Assembly (NCBI GenBank): GCA_903893625.1
Contig: CAITND010000182.1
Span: forward strand, 1-64,000
From: an uncultured Oscillatoriales cyanobacterium
Lineage (GTDB): Bacteria; Cyanobacteriota; Cyanobacteriia; Cyanobacteriales; Microcoleaceae
Length of the DNA: 64,000 nucleotides
Direction of reading: 5' to 3'
Positions 16,890 to 26,330 of the stretch are shown piece after piece; within the stretch, counting starts at the first letter, position 1; each line of letters opens with the position of its first letter. The notes beneath the pieces are model-generated. The model was not told where the DNA came from. It saw nothing but the letters and a program-made list of their open reading frames with translations, and ran no database searches. A program made the position numbers and the translations under genes.

Positions 16890-17213
16890 GATACAAAACG
16901 ATACAATTTCTCCATTAGTTTAGCAGGTGTTGACGGTTGGCTGTTAGTAGATACTGTCTGAAAGGGTCAAGAGCGAGCTTAGGGGTAGCCGCCGCCTGTC
17001 AGCATCTCAAAATTAGGCTTGAAAGGATGAGCGGAATTTCAACACCCCGAACGCTAAATGGACGAGCTTTCGCATCACAGCACCGAGAACCTGCATTTTG
17101 ACCAAAAATTAGAGTCCGCCAGCCTCCAAATAAATTTGGGGGGAGTAGAGACATTGCAGTACAACGTTTCTACAAAGGGAATTTATTCCCCTTCCAAACA
17201 GAAAATTGTCTTG
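16890..17213. other. Intergenic region between sufE and pyrB
   Basis: The 324-base gap is more GC-rich than its surroundings (GTAGCCGCCGCCTGTCAGC near 16986-17004). A 60-codon frame at 17058-17240 has no ribosome-binding site and unusual composition, and I do not call it. The region contains the sufE promoter and may contain a structured RNA, but I recognise no known family. Confidence 0.4.
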
Positions 17214-18206
17214 TTAATTTGGTTTTCCGCCTCCAATTAAATATAATAGTGCCATTCTGACAGCAATACCACTGGTAACTTGTTGAGAAATTAAACTCAA
17301 TTCAGGATCATCCATTAATTCAGAACTTAATTCTACGCCTCGATTAACTGGCCCTGGATGTAATATTTTAACATCAGGTTTACAGGATTTTAAACGTTCA
17401 TGGGTCAGACCAAATAATTGATGATATTCGCGTAAACTGGGTAATAAATGGGCAGTCATGCGTTCTTTTTGTAACCGCAAAGTCATGACAAAATCGGCAT
17501 TTTCTAAAGCAGCTTCTAAGTTCCAATGTAAAAACAATTTTCCGGGGCGATTTTTGCCAAATTCAGCAAATAATTCAGGTAATAAAGTCGGAGGTGCTGC
17601 TAAATGTAATTCGGCTTCTGTGGCGGTTAAACTCCAAATATTAGAACGGGCAACCCTAGAATGTAAAATATCCCCAACAATCGCTATTTTTTTCCCGTTT
17701 AATAGTTCAATTTTAGGCTGTTCAGGGTTAAGAGTTCGACAAATCGTGAATAAATCAAGTAACGCTTGGGAGGGATGTTCGTGTTGACCATCTCCCGCAT
17801 TTAAAACGGCTACTTTCGCATTTAAACGATCTAATTCGGCTGCGATCGCAAAAGGAACTCCCGCTTCTTTATGACGAATGACCATCATATCAGTTCCCAT
17901 TGCTAAATAGGTTTTAGCGGTATCAAGAATGGTTTCTCCTTTTGTCAGTGAGGAAGTACCAGGAGCAAAATTTAACGTATCTGCTGATAGTCGTTTTGCA
18001 GCGAGTTCAAAACTATTCCGAGTCCGGGTTGAAGGCTCAAAAAATAAATTTGCCACCACCTGACCTTGTAAGGCGGGAACTTTTTTCGTGCGACGACCTA
18101 ACACTTCTCGAAAGCTCGTTGCAGTTTGTAGAATGGTGTTATATTCCGTCGCCGTAAAATCAGCCAGGGATAAAATATGGCGGCGAGTCCAGGGAGCAGT
18201 AGCCAT
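17214..18206 (-). CDS. pyrB: Aspartate carbamoyltransferase catalytic subunit
   Basis: PyrB joins carbamoyl phosphate and aspartate in pyrimidine synthesis. The 330-residue protein has the carbamoyl-phosphate loop [20 protein letters not shown], the HPSQALLDL motif and the [15 protein letters not shown] motif near the C-terminus. No regulatory pyrI gene is adjacent. It is divergent from the lipoprotein gene at 18256, with only 49 bases between them. Confidence 0.96.
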   Translation of the reverse strand: MATAPWTRRHILSLADFTATEYNTILQTATSFREVLGRRTKKVPALQGQVVANLFFEPSTRTRNSFELAAKRLSADTLNFAPGTSSLTKGETILDTAKTYLAMGTDMMVIRHKEAGVPFAIAAELDRLNAKVAVLNAGDGQHEHPSQALLDLFTICRTLNPEQPKIELLNGKKIAIVGDILHSRVARSNIWSLTATEAELHLAAPPTLLPELFAEFGKNRPGKLFLHWNLEAALENADFVMTLRLQKERMTAHLLPSLREYHQLFGLTHERLKSCKPDVKILHPGPVNRGVELSSELMDDPELSLISQQVTSGIAVRMALLYLIGGGKPN

Positions 18207-18255
18207 TGTAAAATAATTAGAGGTGAAGAGATTTTAGAATCAGAACTTTTGAACC

Positions 18256-18780
18256 ATGAACAGTATCCAACACTTTTTGACCCGTTCTATCGTTTGCGTT
18301 ACTATTCTTAGCTTAAGCAGTTGTAGTTCTGCTCCGGTTGATATCCAAACCCAACCGCAAACCCCCCCTGAAGCAACGATTTCTCCTCAACCGACTCCTG
18401 AACCTCAAAAACAAGCACTTTCCCCGGCTAACACTGTTCCTGTGACCATTTATCAGGTAGATAGTCAATGTTCTGAATTAATTCCTCGTCAAATTACGGT
18501 TCCGAAACAGCAAGCTTTAGAAACGGCGATTTCAGAAGTTTTAGAACAACAAAGCAGTTCTGATTTCCCCTTAAATTATCGCATAAATGTTGATAAAAAT
18601 CAACAAATTGTCACAATTGATTTTCGGGTTCCTACAACGGCTAAACGGACATTTAATTCTTTATCTAGTTGTGAACAATTAGCCTTATTTGGCAGTTTAC
18701 GCAAAACGATTACCACTAATCCTGACTGGCAAATTAATCATGTCATTTTTACAGAGCGGGGAGAAGAAATCACTTTATAA
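18256..18780 (+). CDS. GerMN-domain lipoprotein
   Basis: The 174-residue protein starts with a lipoprotein signal (IVCVTILSLSSC; lipidated Cys near residue 23), then a Pro/Thr/Gln-rich linker (PQTPPEATISPQPTPEPQ), then a domain of about 110 residues (VTIYQVDSQCSELIPRQITV; LETAISEVLEQQ; VTIDFRVPTTAKRTFNSLSS) that resembles the sporulation/spore-germination GerMN fold found in many cyanobacterial lipoproteins. Likely anchored in the cell envelope. Its role is unknown. Confidence 0.75.
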   Translation: MNSIQHFLTRSIVCVTILSLSSCSSAPVDIQTQPQTPPEATISPQPTPEPQKQALSPANTVPVTIYQVDSQCSELIPRQITVPKQQALETAISEVLEQQSSSDFPLNYRINVDKNQQIVTIDFRVPTTAKRTFNSLSSCEQLALFGSLRKTITTNPDWQINHVIFTERGEEITL

Positions 18781-18875
18781 TCAGAGCTTCATGGGTTTAA
18801 TTAAGCCAGAGGTTTGTCTACAAATCCAAGAGTTGCTATAGTAAGTTGTGAACTTTTTATTCAATTTAATTTTTT

Positions 18876-20264
18876 GTGAACCAACTTCGTCGCTTAGATT
18901 GGTCTTACCTCTACGCTTTCTTAGGAGAGGTCACTCTTGCTTTAACGTTTGTATTTTATATTGCGATCGCTCGTGTCCTTGGCCCAGAGGAATATGGGAT
19001 TTTTGCAGCTGCGATTGCTCTAGCTGCAATTCTCTCCCTGTTCATTCAATTCGGTTTTCCCACTCTAATTAACCGTGAAGTCGCTGCCAATCCCATAGAA
19101 GGCCCTAAATCCACCATGGGTTTTCTGCTGTTGGAAGTTTTGACTTCTATACCCGTACTCGTGGTACTACTCCCCTTAGCCTTACTACTCGGTTACCAAG
19201 GGGATGGATTAATCATTTGTTACTTAGCGGTTCTGTCGGAAGTGGCGCGTGCTGCCAAAATGACATTGCGTGGCACTTTCAAGGGAATGGGATGGTTTAG
19301 AGCAGAAAGTATTGCAGTTGCCATTGAACGAACTGCCACTGTTGTGATTGCGATTGCGGTTTTGTTTGGGACAAAAAACTTGATCTGGGTGATGGCAAGC
19401 GTCGTTATTGTTCGCTTCCTGGATGTTTTGGGAGTCGTCTACTACTTAAACCGAAAACTTAATATTTGGTCTACTTTAAGCTTCAACAATTGCTTAGAAT
19501 CCTTGAAAATCGCTTATCCGTTTGCCGTATCAGGAATTCTCTGGATTCTGTTCTACCAGATTGATCTGGTCATGATCAAGGGTATGGGTTTCAATGAAGA
19601 AGCTGGACTCTACAGTGCTTCCTACCGCCTTTTAGAAATTTTTTCTTCTCTGCCACGAGTTATTTTATATGTTATTTTTACTCGGTTAGCTCGTTATCAT
19701 GCCAATGAACCGGAGAAAGTTCCAGAGCAAATCTACAAAGCAACTCGCGTTCTCTTAGGCGGAGTTTTACCGATTATTTTGGTCGCTGTCTGCTTGCAGA
19801 AACCTTTAGTCCAAATGGTTTATGGGGCTAAGTATATAGGTTCTATTCCATCTTTAAGTATTCTCTTACCGAGTTTAAGTGTCAGTATGTTTGGGGCATT
19901 GACACAAAGGTTTTTACAAGCAACAGGACGTGAGAAAACCTTGCCTAAAATTTTGTTGATCACAACCCTTACCAATATAGCAATTAATTTTATACTGATC
20001 CCTCGCCTGGGGGGAATGGGTGCGGCTTTGGCAACTTTAATTAGTGAAATTGTGTTATGTGGAATCGGACTTCTGATTATGTTCCGTGACGGATACAAAC
20101 GAGTTACTAAACGCCTTTACGCGATTGTATTATGTGGTTTAATTGCCACAGGCAGTCCTTCGCTGATGTTAATGGGATTATCTCCCGTTGTTGGGATTGG
20201 ATTAATGATTACTAGCTTAGTTACAATCTTATTCCTCTTCCGTCGTCAACAATTTTTAGCTTAA
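18876..20264 (+). CDS. Oligosaccharide flippase (Wzx/MATE-like)
   Basis: The 462-residue membrane protein has about a dozen hydrophobic helices and begins with the typical YLYAFLGEVTLALTFVFYIA, then RVLGPEEYGIFAAAIALAAI. Residues 300-400 contain FGALTQRFLQATGREKTLPK and GGMGAALATLISEIVL, signatures of the polysaccharide biosynthesis protein family. It should flip lipid-linked oligosaccharides across the inner membrane. The start codon is GTG. It is convergent with the leftward glycan cluster that follows, which would supply its substrate. Confidence 0.88.
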   Translation: MNQLRRLDWSYLYAFLGEVTLALTFVFYIAIARVLGPEEYGIFAAAIALAAILSLFIQFGFPTLINREVAANPIEGPKSTMGFLLLEVLTSIPVLVVLLPLALLLGYQGDGLIICYLAVLSEVARAAKMTLRGTFKGMGWFRAESIAVAIERTATVVIAIAVLFGTKNLIWVMASVVIVRFLDVLGVVYYLNRKLNIWSTLSFNNCLESLKIAYPFAVSGILWILFYQIDLVMIKGMGFNEEAGLYSASYRLLEIFSSLPRVILYVIFTRLARYHANEPEKVPEQIYKATRVLLGGVLPIILVAVCLQKPLVQMVYGAKYIGSIPSLSILLPSLSVSMFGALTQRFLQATGREKTLPKILLITTLTNIAINFILIPRLGGMGAALATLISEIVLCGIGLLIMFRDGYKRVTKRLYAIVLCGLIATGSPSLMLMGLSPVVGIGLMITSLVTILFLFRRQQFLA

Positions 20265-20301
20265 CAGGGGATTATCCCAAAAATTACTGTTAAGTTATTT
20301 C

Positions 20302-20426
20302 TATAGCAGTCCTAAATAGGTTGTAATATTTTATTGTAGGGGTTTGGTCTCCAAACCCAGGTGCAAATGGGGTTTGGAGACCAAACCCCTACAGGATTTT
20401 TTCACAAATCATTTAGGATTGCTATA
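20302..20426. repeat. Double palindrome element (MITE-like)
   Basis: Outer arms TATAGCAGTCCTAAAT (20302-20317) and ATTTAGGATTGCTATA (20411-20426) pair with one mismatch. Inner arms of 24 bases at 20335-20358 and 20370-20393 (GTAGGGGTTTGGTCTCC...) pair perfectly around an 11-base loop. It lies exactly between convergent genes, ending at the acyltransferase stop, and could double as a bidirectional terminator. It fits a mobile palindromic repeat. Confidence 0.75.
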
Positions 20427-21206
20427 CTATCCTGCACTAGAGGATTCTACCGTCGCTTCAGTGGGCGTTGAAGTCCGGTAACGAATCACCCGCGCAGGCA
20501 CTCCAGCAACAATGGCATAGGGAGGAACATCCTTTGTTACAACTGCACCCGCAGCTACAATCGCCCCTTTGCCAATCGTTACTCCATCCATCAGGGCTGC
20601 TGTTGCCCCTATCCATGCCCCCTCTTCAATGCTAGTTCCCCCACGAGGGTTAATTCCCTGGCTGGCAATAGGAATGTCGATTTGGTCAAAATGATAACTA
20701 TGGCCACCAATATAGGTGTAATGTCCAATCAAAACGTGATCAGCAATGTCAACTTTATTCCCGGCAACGGCATAAATTCCCGTATTTGCACCGATGTTGA
20801 CGTTGTTTCCAATTCTAATATCTCCATCTTTGCAAATCACCATGGCATTCTGGGAGAAAATCACGTTATCTCCAATCACAATTCCTGTGTTGTTTTCACC
20901 CCTGGCATCTAACACACATCCATCCGTAATCACAACCGCATCCCCCAAGATTATCTTTTTGGGATGGCGGAACATGACTCGACTACCAAATAAGACACCG
21001 CGTCCGATGCTTTTAAACAAGGATTTGTAAAATTTCCGACGCAGTGCCAAACCTAATGCACCTGGTAAACCCCCTAATAATCCTAAAAGCAGTTCATACT
21101 GAATCGTAAAAGCAAGGCTATTAGAACCAATGACGAGGTTTTGATAACGTTTTAGGGCGGACTGAGATTCATCTGTAATTTGGGCCTGGGCTTTTTTCTG
21201 GCTCAT
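20427..21206 (-). CDS. Hexapeptide-repeat acyltransferase
   Basis: About 259 residues. The N-terminal 90 residues are helical ([20 protein letters not shown]), followed by a left-handed beta-helix of hexapeptides ([40 protein letters not shown]) and the typical active-site His loop [18 protein letters not shown] with the end [20 protein letters not shown]. The family O-acetylates sugars in surface glycans. I use the ATG at 21206 because the longer frame from 21263 overlaps the upstream epimerase gene. Confidence 0.85.
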   Translation of the reverse strand: MSQKKAQAQITDESQSALKRYQNLVIGSNSLAFTIQYELLLGLLGGLPGALGLALRRKFYKSLFKSIGRGVLFGSRVMFRHPKKIILGDAVVITDGCVLDARGENNTGIVIGDNVIFSQNAMVICKDGDIRIGNNVNIGANTGIYAVAGNKVDIADHVLIGHYTYIGGHSYHFDQIDIPIASQGINPRGGTSIEEGAWIGATAALMDGVTIGKGAIVAAGAVVTKDVPPYAIVAGVPARVIRYRTSTPTEATVESSSAG

Positions 21207-21235
21207 AGCAAAAGGGGATATCTCCAAAGCAACAA

Positions 21236-22222
21236 TTAAACAATTCCTTGTTCTCGATACCATTTAGCTGTTTCAGCCAGCCCTTCTTCTAAGCCAACTT
21301 TAGCTTGATAGCCGAGTTCTTTCTTGGCTTTTTCAATATTAAAAGCCCGATTTTGACGAAACCAATCCACCCGACGACGGAATAAAGGTGGATCAACATT
21401 TGGAAATGGTTTATAAAGCATTTCCGTAATAAAAGCAGCAACCCATAGGGGTGCAAATGGTAAATGTTGAATTTTGAGATCGATCCCCATTGATTTAGCG
21501 ATCGCGGTAACAAGATCATTTAGACTGTAGTATTTTTCATCCGCAATTAGGTAGGCTTCTCCACTCCCTTTTTCTGAAGCTGCTGCTAATTCAAAAGCGT
21601 CAACTAAGTTGGCAATATAGAGGGGATGATAATGACAGTTTCCATCTCCAAACATGAGGAAACGTCCACTTTTTACCCGTTTAAATAGAATCGAAAACCG
21701 TTCTGGATCTCCTGGCCCGTAAATGGCTGCTGGTCTTAATGTTACGACTTTTAAGCCCTTGTTAACATACTCAGGAATAATTTTTTCGCCTTCATATTTC
21801 GTGTATTGATAATAATCGGCGGGGGCAATGGGTGCGTCTTCTCCGGCGGGAAATTCCTTAACATTCCCATGAACACCACAGGTACTACAGTAAACAAATT
21901 TTTTGACCCCGTAATTAAGGGCGGCATCTAATAAATATCGAGTCCCTTCTACATTTACATTCCAATAAATAGACTGGGGCATATTTACTTGACGAAAAGC
22001 CGCGGCCAGGTGGTGAACAACTTCACACCCTTGAGTCAATTTGTTGACCAGTTCTTGATCCGTAACGCTGCCAATATGAAGCTCGGCTCCCATCTGTTTG
22101 AGTTCATCAAAAAATAATCCAGGTCGATTATCTAAAGCAACAACATGATGCCCTTTTTCCAGAAGTCGCCGGGTCAGATGGCTGCCCGTAAAACCTGTTC
22201 CTCCGGTCACCAAAATTTTCAT
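21236..22222 (-). CDS. NAD-dependent epimerase/dehydratase (extended SDR)
   Basis: The 328-residue protein begins [20 protein letters not shown], the G-x-x-G-x-x-G nucleotide site, and has the catalytic [11 protein letters not shown] (Y-x-x-x-K) preceded by YCSTCGVHG. The C-terminal half ([20 protein letters not shown]) is the substrate-binding part typical of nucleotide-sugar epimerases and 3-beta-HSD-like enzymes. The exact substrate cannot be read from sequence. It belongs to the leftward glycan operon, 29 bases before the acyltransferase. Confidence 0.85.
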   Translation of the reverse strand: MKILVTGGTGFTGSHLTRRLLEKGHHVVALDNRPGLFFDELKQMGAELHIGSVTDQELVNKLTQGCEVVHHLAAAFRQVNMPQSIYWNVNVEGTRYLLDAALNYGVKKFVYCSTCGVHGNVKEFPAGEDAPIAPADYYQYTKYEGEKIIPEYVNKGLKVVTLRPAAIYGPGDPERFSILFKRVKSGRFLMFGDGNCHYHPLYIANLVDAFELAAASEKGSGEAYLIADEKYYSLNDLVTAIAKSMGIDLKIQHLPFAPLWVAAFITEMLYKPFPNVDPPLFRRRVDWFRQNRAFNIEKAKKELGYQAKVGLEEGLAETAKWYREQGIV

Positions 22223-22373
22223 TTTACACTGATCTCCTTAGAAAAATTGATTGTGAGTTTGACGATTTGTTTAGTTTTAACTAACAGGCTTTATGGAATC
22301 ATTTTTTGCTTTCCCTAGCATAGCCTATATAGTTAAGAATAACAAGAAAATTATTGATCTTTCATGAATTAAC

Positions 22374-23966
22374 TTAAATAGAGGTTTTTGTGAATTGGGC
22401 AATGACGGGTGAACCCCAAAAAGCTGTTAATCCGAATAATCGAAATGGCTGTTCTAAACCCGATGAAATTTTAGGTGATTTTAACGCCCGATGCAACACC
22501 ATCGGGATAAAAAACTGAGGATAGCGTTTCGTTTGTTTTAACCCCAAGGATTTAAAAAAGTCCACCAATTCCGATTCATCATAGGTAATGTAGGTTCGGG
22601 TATTGCCTTCTAAACCCTTTTTAAACTTAAATAAATAGGGGGTAATGGAATTGACACTGCGAAGGGTGGGATAGTCAATAATTACGGCTTTTTTAGCAAC
22701 GCGGCTGAGTTCAGAGAGAAATTTTTGCCAGTGGGTGACATGGGCTAAAAACCGATAGCTAATCACTACATCAAAGGCGTTATCAGGGTAAGGTAAGGTT
22801 AAAACATTACCAACTTTGAAGGAACATAAATTGGCATCAATTAGATTTTGAATGCGGTTTTTACAGATTTCATCGCTCCCCAAAACCGTGACTTGATAGC
22901 CATTTTCAATCAGGGGTTTTGTAATTTGTCCGTGTCCACCTCCCACATCTAAGACGGTGGCTTGGGGATAGGTTGCTAACAGTTTTAACGTAGCTTCTTC
23001 CTGAACTTTCAGCAACCAATTTCCCAATTCTCCGGCAAAACGTGAGGCATAATCCTCTGAAGATGTTTCAATATCGGCGGTTTCAGGAAAGCCATTTGTT
23101 GAAATAATAGTTTTTTCTTGAGGTTGCATTTTTGCAGCGGGATGAGAACGAATTGCTAACTGATTTTGAATAAACCGTAAGGGATTTTCTAAACTGCCAT
23201 AGGGTTGAAGTTTGATCTGAGGATTGAGTAAAATTTGCTTAATGCTATTTCCGGGCTTTTGGGGGTTAAATTCTCCCTCGATGTTAAACCCAAAACTTCC
23301 TGGTCGAGATGCTTCTGTTGCTAAGGATAAGGGATCAGTTCCGGGTAAAACTTGCCATCCTTTCTGTTCGGCAAGTTTAAAATATGGAGGTCGTAACCAG
23401 AAGACAGGACGACCGGAATTATCCCCTAAAAATAGTAAGGGAATTTGATCTAAATTTAATAAATTATTCAGTAATTCCCCTCGTTTTCCCAGCCATTTTC
23501 CCACTCCCCAAGGCAGAACTGCAATTCCTCCTATTGCTTGAATTGCGGTTAATGTTGTTTCTAGGGGTAAACCATCCTCAACGGTTTGATCTGTAATTAA
23601 AGCCAGAACTTCTAATTTTTCTGCGGTCACAATTTGGCGACCTGCAATAATAAAAATACTTTGATTGTGTTGATTTTTAGCTTCCAGAGAAATTGATTCT
23701 TGAGTTTTGTGGAAAGTCCAACCTACAACTGCATTTTCTTGAGAAGATTCTGCATATTTTAAGAGTTTGTTAAACTCATTTATGCCTTGAATTTCTGTTA
23801 AAAAAAGTAGGGAAATAGGAGATTCAAGTTGGGAAACCTGTTGAAAGTTTTTTAAAGCTGAGTTCAACAGTTGATCAAGGGGAAAACAGTCATGGATATG
23901 AACGTGAGAATCAATCCATATCTGCTGACTATTTCGGGTAGGAGCTTGAGTTTGTAGATAGTTCAT
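22374..23966 (-). CDS. Fusion of a PHP-like metal hydrolase domain with a methyltransferase
   Basis: The 530-residue protein has two unrelated halves. Residues about 15-270 look like a PHP/amidohydrolase-type metal enzyme: IDSHVHIHDCF supplies an H-x-H pair, GRQIVTAEKLEVLAL, LFLGDNSGRPVFW and LPGTDPLSLATEASRPGSFG supply further likely ligands. Residues about 325-500 are a SAM-dependent methyltransferase (ATVLDVGGGHGQITKPLIEN, VGNVLTLPYPDNAFDVVISY). Such a fusion is unusual. Position inside the glycan operon suggests processing of a small glycan or lipid intermediate; this is inference. Confidence 0.75.
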   Translation of the reverse strand: MNYLQTQAPTRNSQQIWIDSHVHIHDCFPLDQLLNSALKNFQQVSQLESPISLLFLTEIQGINEFNKLLKYAESSQENAVVGWTFHKTQESISLEAKNQHNQSIFIIAGRQIVTAEKLEVLALITDQTVEDGLPLETTLTAIQAIGGIAVLPWGVGKWLGKRGELLNNLLNLDQIPLLFLGDNSGRPVFWLRPPYFKLAEQKGWQVLPGTDPLSLATEASRPGSFGFNIEGEFNPQKPGNSIKQILLNPQIKLQPYGSLENPLRFIQNQLAIRSHPAAKMQPQEKTIISTNGFPETADIETSSEDYASRFAGELGNWLLKVQEEATLKLLATYPQATVLDVGGGHGQITKPLIENGYQVTVLGSDEICKNRIQNLIDANLCSFKVGNVLTLPYPDNAFDVVISYRFLAHVTHWQKFLSELSRVAKKAVIIDYPTLRSVNSITPYLFKFKKGLEGNTRTYITYDESELVDFFKSLGLKQTKRYPQFFIPMVLHRALKSPKISSGLEQPFRLFGLTAFWGSPVIAQFTKTSI

Positions 23967-24008
23967 TGTTTGTTAAATCGGCTTGATTGTTTTCAAGTTA
24001 ACGGAGTT

Positions 24009-24551
24009 TTATAATTCTTCAACCCTTCTGGACTGCCATATTTTCCAACAGTACAAAATCATTAAAATCATAATTGAATAACATATTTCAAAAATAATAA
24101 ATTCGATATGTCTGGCATCAAAAAGTCCTAAGTTATGGCGGACTCTTGGGAAAAAAGGAATGGGAGATTTAAAATACATATCTGTAAACGGCCAGAATAA
24201 TTGTAGTCCCAATCCTCCATCGGTGAAGAAATCAAGAATGAAATGGGAAGAATACAAAATTAAGGTAAAACCGAAAAGGTTTTTATAATTCTGTTGGCGA
24301 TAGTAGCGAGCAATTAAACTAATCATGCCACTAAAAACCATTGCAAAAATCAAAGTATGGGTGATTCCCCGATGAAATCTGATTCCGGTTAAAATTTGGG
24401 GAATAAAATCAAAGTCTGCTACCGTGGCAATCAAAACAGGATAGAAATTTTGGAAGAATGCTCCTCGCCATTGATAGGGTGTTGAAGGCGAAAGGAGTAT
24501 AAACTTTCCTAAAACATAGCCACTAACAGCGTGTGCAATGGGAGAAGGCAT
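24009..24551 (-). CDS. YdjM-like membrane protein (DUF457, metal-dependent hydrolase family)
   Basis: The 180-residue protein begins MPSPIAHAVSGYVLGKFILL and has four hydrophobic segments with the conserved histidines of the family (IAH near the start; GIRFHRGITHTLIFAMVFSG; SSHFILDFFTDGGLGLQLFW; HNLGLFDARH). The family includes E. coli YdjM and is annotated as membrane-bound metal-dependent hydrolase; activity is not established. It lies between glpD and the PHP-methyltransferase gene with gaps of about 45 bases. Confidence 0.85.
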   Translation of the reverse strand: MPSPIAHAVSGYVLGKFILLSPSTPYQWRGAFFQNFYPVLIATVADFDFIPQILTGIRFHRGITHTLIFAMVFSGMISLIARYYRQQNYKNLFGFTLILYSSHFILDFFTDGGLGLQLFWPFTDMYFKSPIPFFPRVRHNLGLFDARHIEFIIFEICYSIMILMILYCWKIWQSRRVEEL

Positions 24552-24596
24552 AGTTAATGTTCCGTTCTGTTAATTTTTTCTATTTTAGGAAATACT

Positions 24597-26276
24597 TTAA
24601 GATAGAGGTACAGGTTTGATCGGATTCATGGAATTCACTACTTTGAGTTCTTCCTGAATTCGGGTTTGACTCCATCCTAAAGCTTCACCCATTGTTTTAG
24701 CACAAATATTGAGATTTTCTTCACTGATATCTCCAGCGCTACCGACTTCTGTACGGCGAAAAACAACATCACTTAATTTTTGCGCCATTTCTTCATGAAC
24801 AGCATAAAGAACTTCGGCTTTGATTAGTGCCAAATCCTGAAGAATTTCCTGAGAATCTAGGGAAGAATTGAGATATTTTAAGACATTTTGATAACTGGAA
24901 CCATAGTTATAAACCAACCGATGAATTTGATTTTCTGTTAATCCTTGTGTTTTTCCATCTAAGATTGCTTGATGTAAAAAATCATTAAAACTTTCGATTT
25001 CTCCTCCATAAATAGGTGTCATGGCTGATTTAGAGTTAGGAGGTTGCTGATCCCAAATTTTAAACACAAAATCCACAACTTTTTGAGCTACATCTCTAGC
25101 TGTGGTATATTTCACACCCAGTACGGAAATTAATCCTGGAAATCCATCTTGAGCATGATCTCGGAGTTGATATTGATCGGTTAATATCGGTTCTCCTGTT
25201 TTATGATCAATTCCAGTTCTGGGAAGTAGCCCCCCATGAACAAAGGAAATGTCTTCTTGCTGCAATTTTGCCGCCGGATAGACTTGATTAATTTCGCTAA
25301 TAAAATCTTGAATTTCTGCTTCTGTAATTTTAAACTGATTGGGATCTTGATCGTAAACACTATACCAGGTTCCAATCATAGATTTACCACGCCAAGGGGC
25401 AATAAAAAAGAAGCGACTTTTTTGAACTGAACCGTTAGGTAATTGACGTTTTGCACCGGAAAGACCAACGGCATAGGTGTCAAATAAAGGTCGAGTCATT
25501 AAATTCATTGCTTTTGCTAAACCAACGGGAGCTAAGGATGATTTTCTTGGTAAAAAATTGAGAATTTGATTGATCCAAGGGCCACTGGTATTGACAACTG
25601 TTTTGGCACAAATCTCAAATTCTGATCCGGTTAACTCGTCTTTAACTTTAACGCCTGTTATTCGATTTTCTGTGAATAAAAATCCTGTCACTTCTACATA
25701 ATTAGCCAGGGTTGCTCCTTGTTGTTCAGCAGACTTGAGAAACGATAGGGTTAAACGTTCTGAATTGTAGACTTGAGCATCACAAAAAATTGCTCCTCCC
25801 GTAAGTCCAGTTTCGGGAATATGGGGAAGCAATTCTTGACATTCTGATTTAGAAATAATTCGACCATTGGGGATGTGTTTTTGGGGATCGTTGAGTTGAT
25901 TGCGATCGCTACTGATAATATCATTAATTAACATCCCAACGGTAAGGGCCTCTCTCCCTTTTGTTCCGTGTCCGTAGGTAGGAATTAAAACAGGTAAAGG
26001 ATGGATTAAATGGGGTGCAATTCCCATTAAGGTAGTGCGTTCTTTAATTGATTCTCGCATTCGCTTAAAGTCGGCTTTTTGCAGATAGCGCAAACCGCCA
26101 TGAATAATTTTTAAGCTATTTGCAGAAGTCGCACCTCCAAAATCTGCTTTTTCTACTAAAGCAACCGATAACCCCCGCAAACTTGCATCCCAAGCGATAC
26201 ACGCCCCATAAATGCCTCCTCCAATAATTAAAAGATCATAATTATTTTCGGTCAAGGCTGTTAAGTTTCTTTTCAT
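24597..26276 (-). CDS. glpD: Glycerol-3-phosphate dehydrogenase, FAD-dependent
   Basis: GlpD oxidises glycerol-3-phosphate to dihydroxyacetone phosphate and feeds electrons to quinones at the membrane. The 559-residue protein has the FAD-binding DLLIIGGGIYGACIAWDASL with VALVEKADFGGATSANSLKI, the substrate-site region IHGGLRYLQKADF, the SGPWINQIL block and a C-terminal helical domain. Its place inside a glycan cluster, between a glycosyltransferase and a membrane hydrolase, is unusual. It might serve a glycerol-phosphate-containing product; this is inference. Confidence 0.88.
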   Translation of the reverse strand: MKRNLTALTENNYDLLIIGGGIYGACIAWDASLRGLSVALVEKADFGGATSANSLKIIHGGLRYLQKADFKRMRESIKERTTLMGIAPHLIHPLPVLIPTYGHGTKGREALTVGMLINDIISSDRNQLNDPQKHIPNGRIISKSECQELLPHIPETGLTGGAIFCDAQVYNSERLTLSFLKSAEQQGATLANYVEVTGFLFTENRITGVKVKDELTGSEFEICAKTVVNTSGPWINQILNFLPRKSSLAPVGLAKAMNLMTRPLFDTYAVGLSGAKRQLPNGSVQKSRFFFIAPWRGKSMIGTWYSVYDQDPNQFKITEAEIQDFISEINQVYPAAKLQQEDISFVHGGLLPRTGIDHKTGEPILTDQYQLRDHAQDGFPGLISVLGVKYTTARDVAQKVVDFVFKIWDQQPPNSKSAMTPIYGGEIESFNDFLHQAILDGKTQGLTENQIHRLVYNYGSSYQNVLKYLNSSLDSQEILQDLALIKAEVLYAVHEEMAQKLSDVVFRRTEVGSAGDISEENLNICAKTMGEALGWSQTRIQEELKVVNSMNPIKPVPLS

Positions 26277-26330
26277 AAACCATTATTAGGAAGCTGAAAT
26301 GGTGAGAGGTTACTCCTCTTTATATCCGAC

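Noticed and set aside
17058-17240. 60-codon plus-strand frame between sufE and pyrB
   Set aside because: No ribosome-binding site, overlaps the end of pyrB, and the translation resembles no protein.
20335-20393. Long perfect hairpin considered as part of a CRISPR-like array
   Set aside because: Only one palindrome pair, no repeated spacers; it is better explained as a MITE or terminator.
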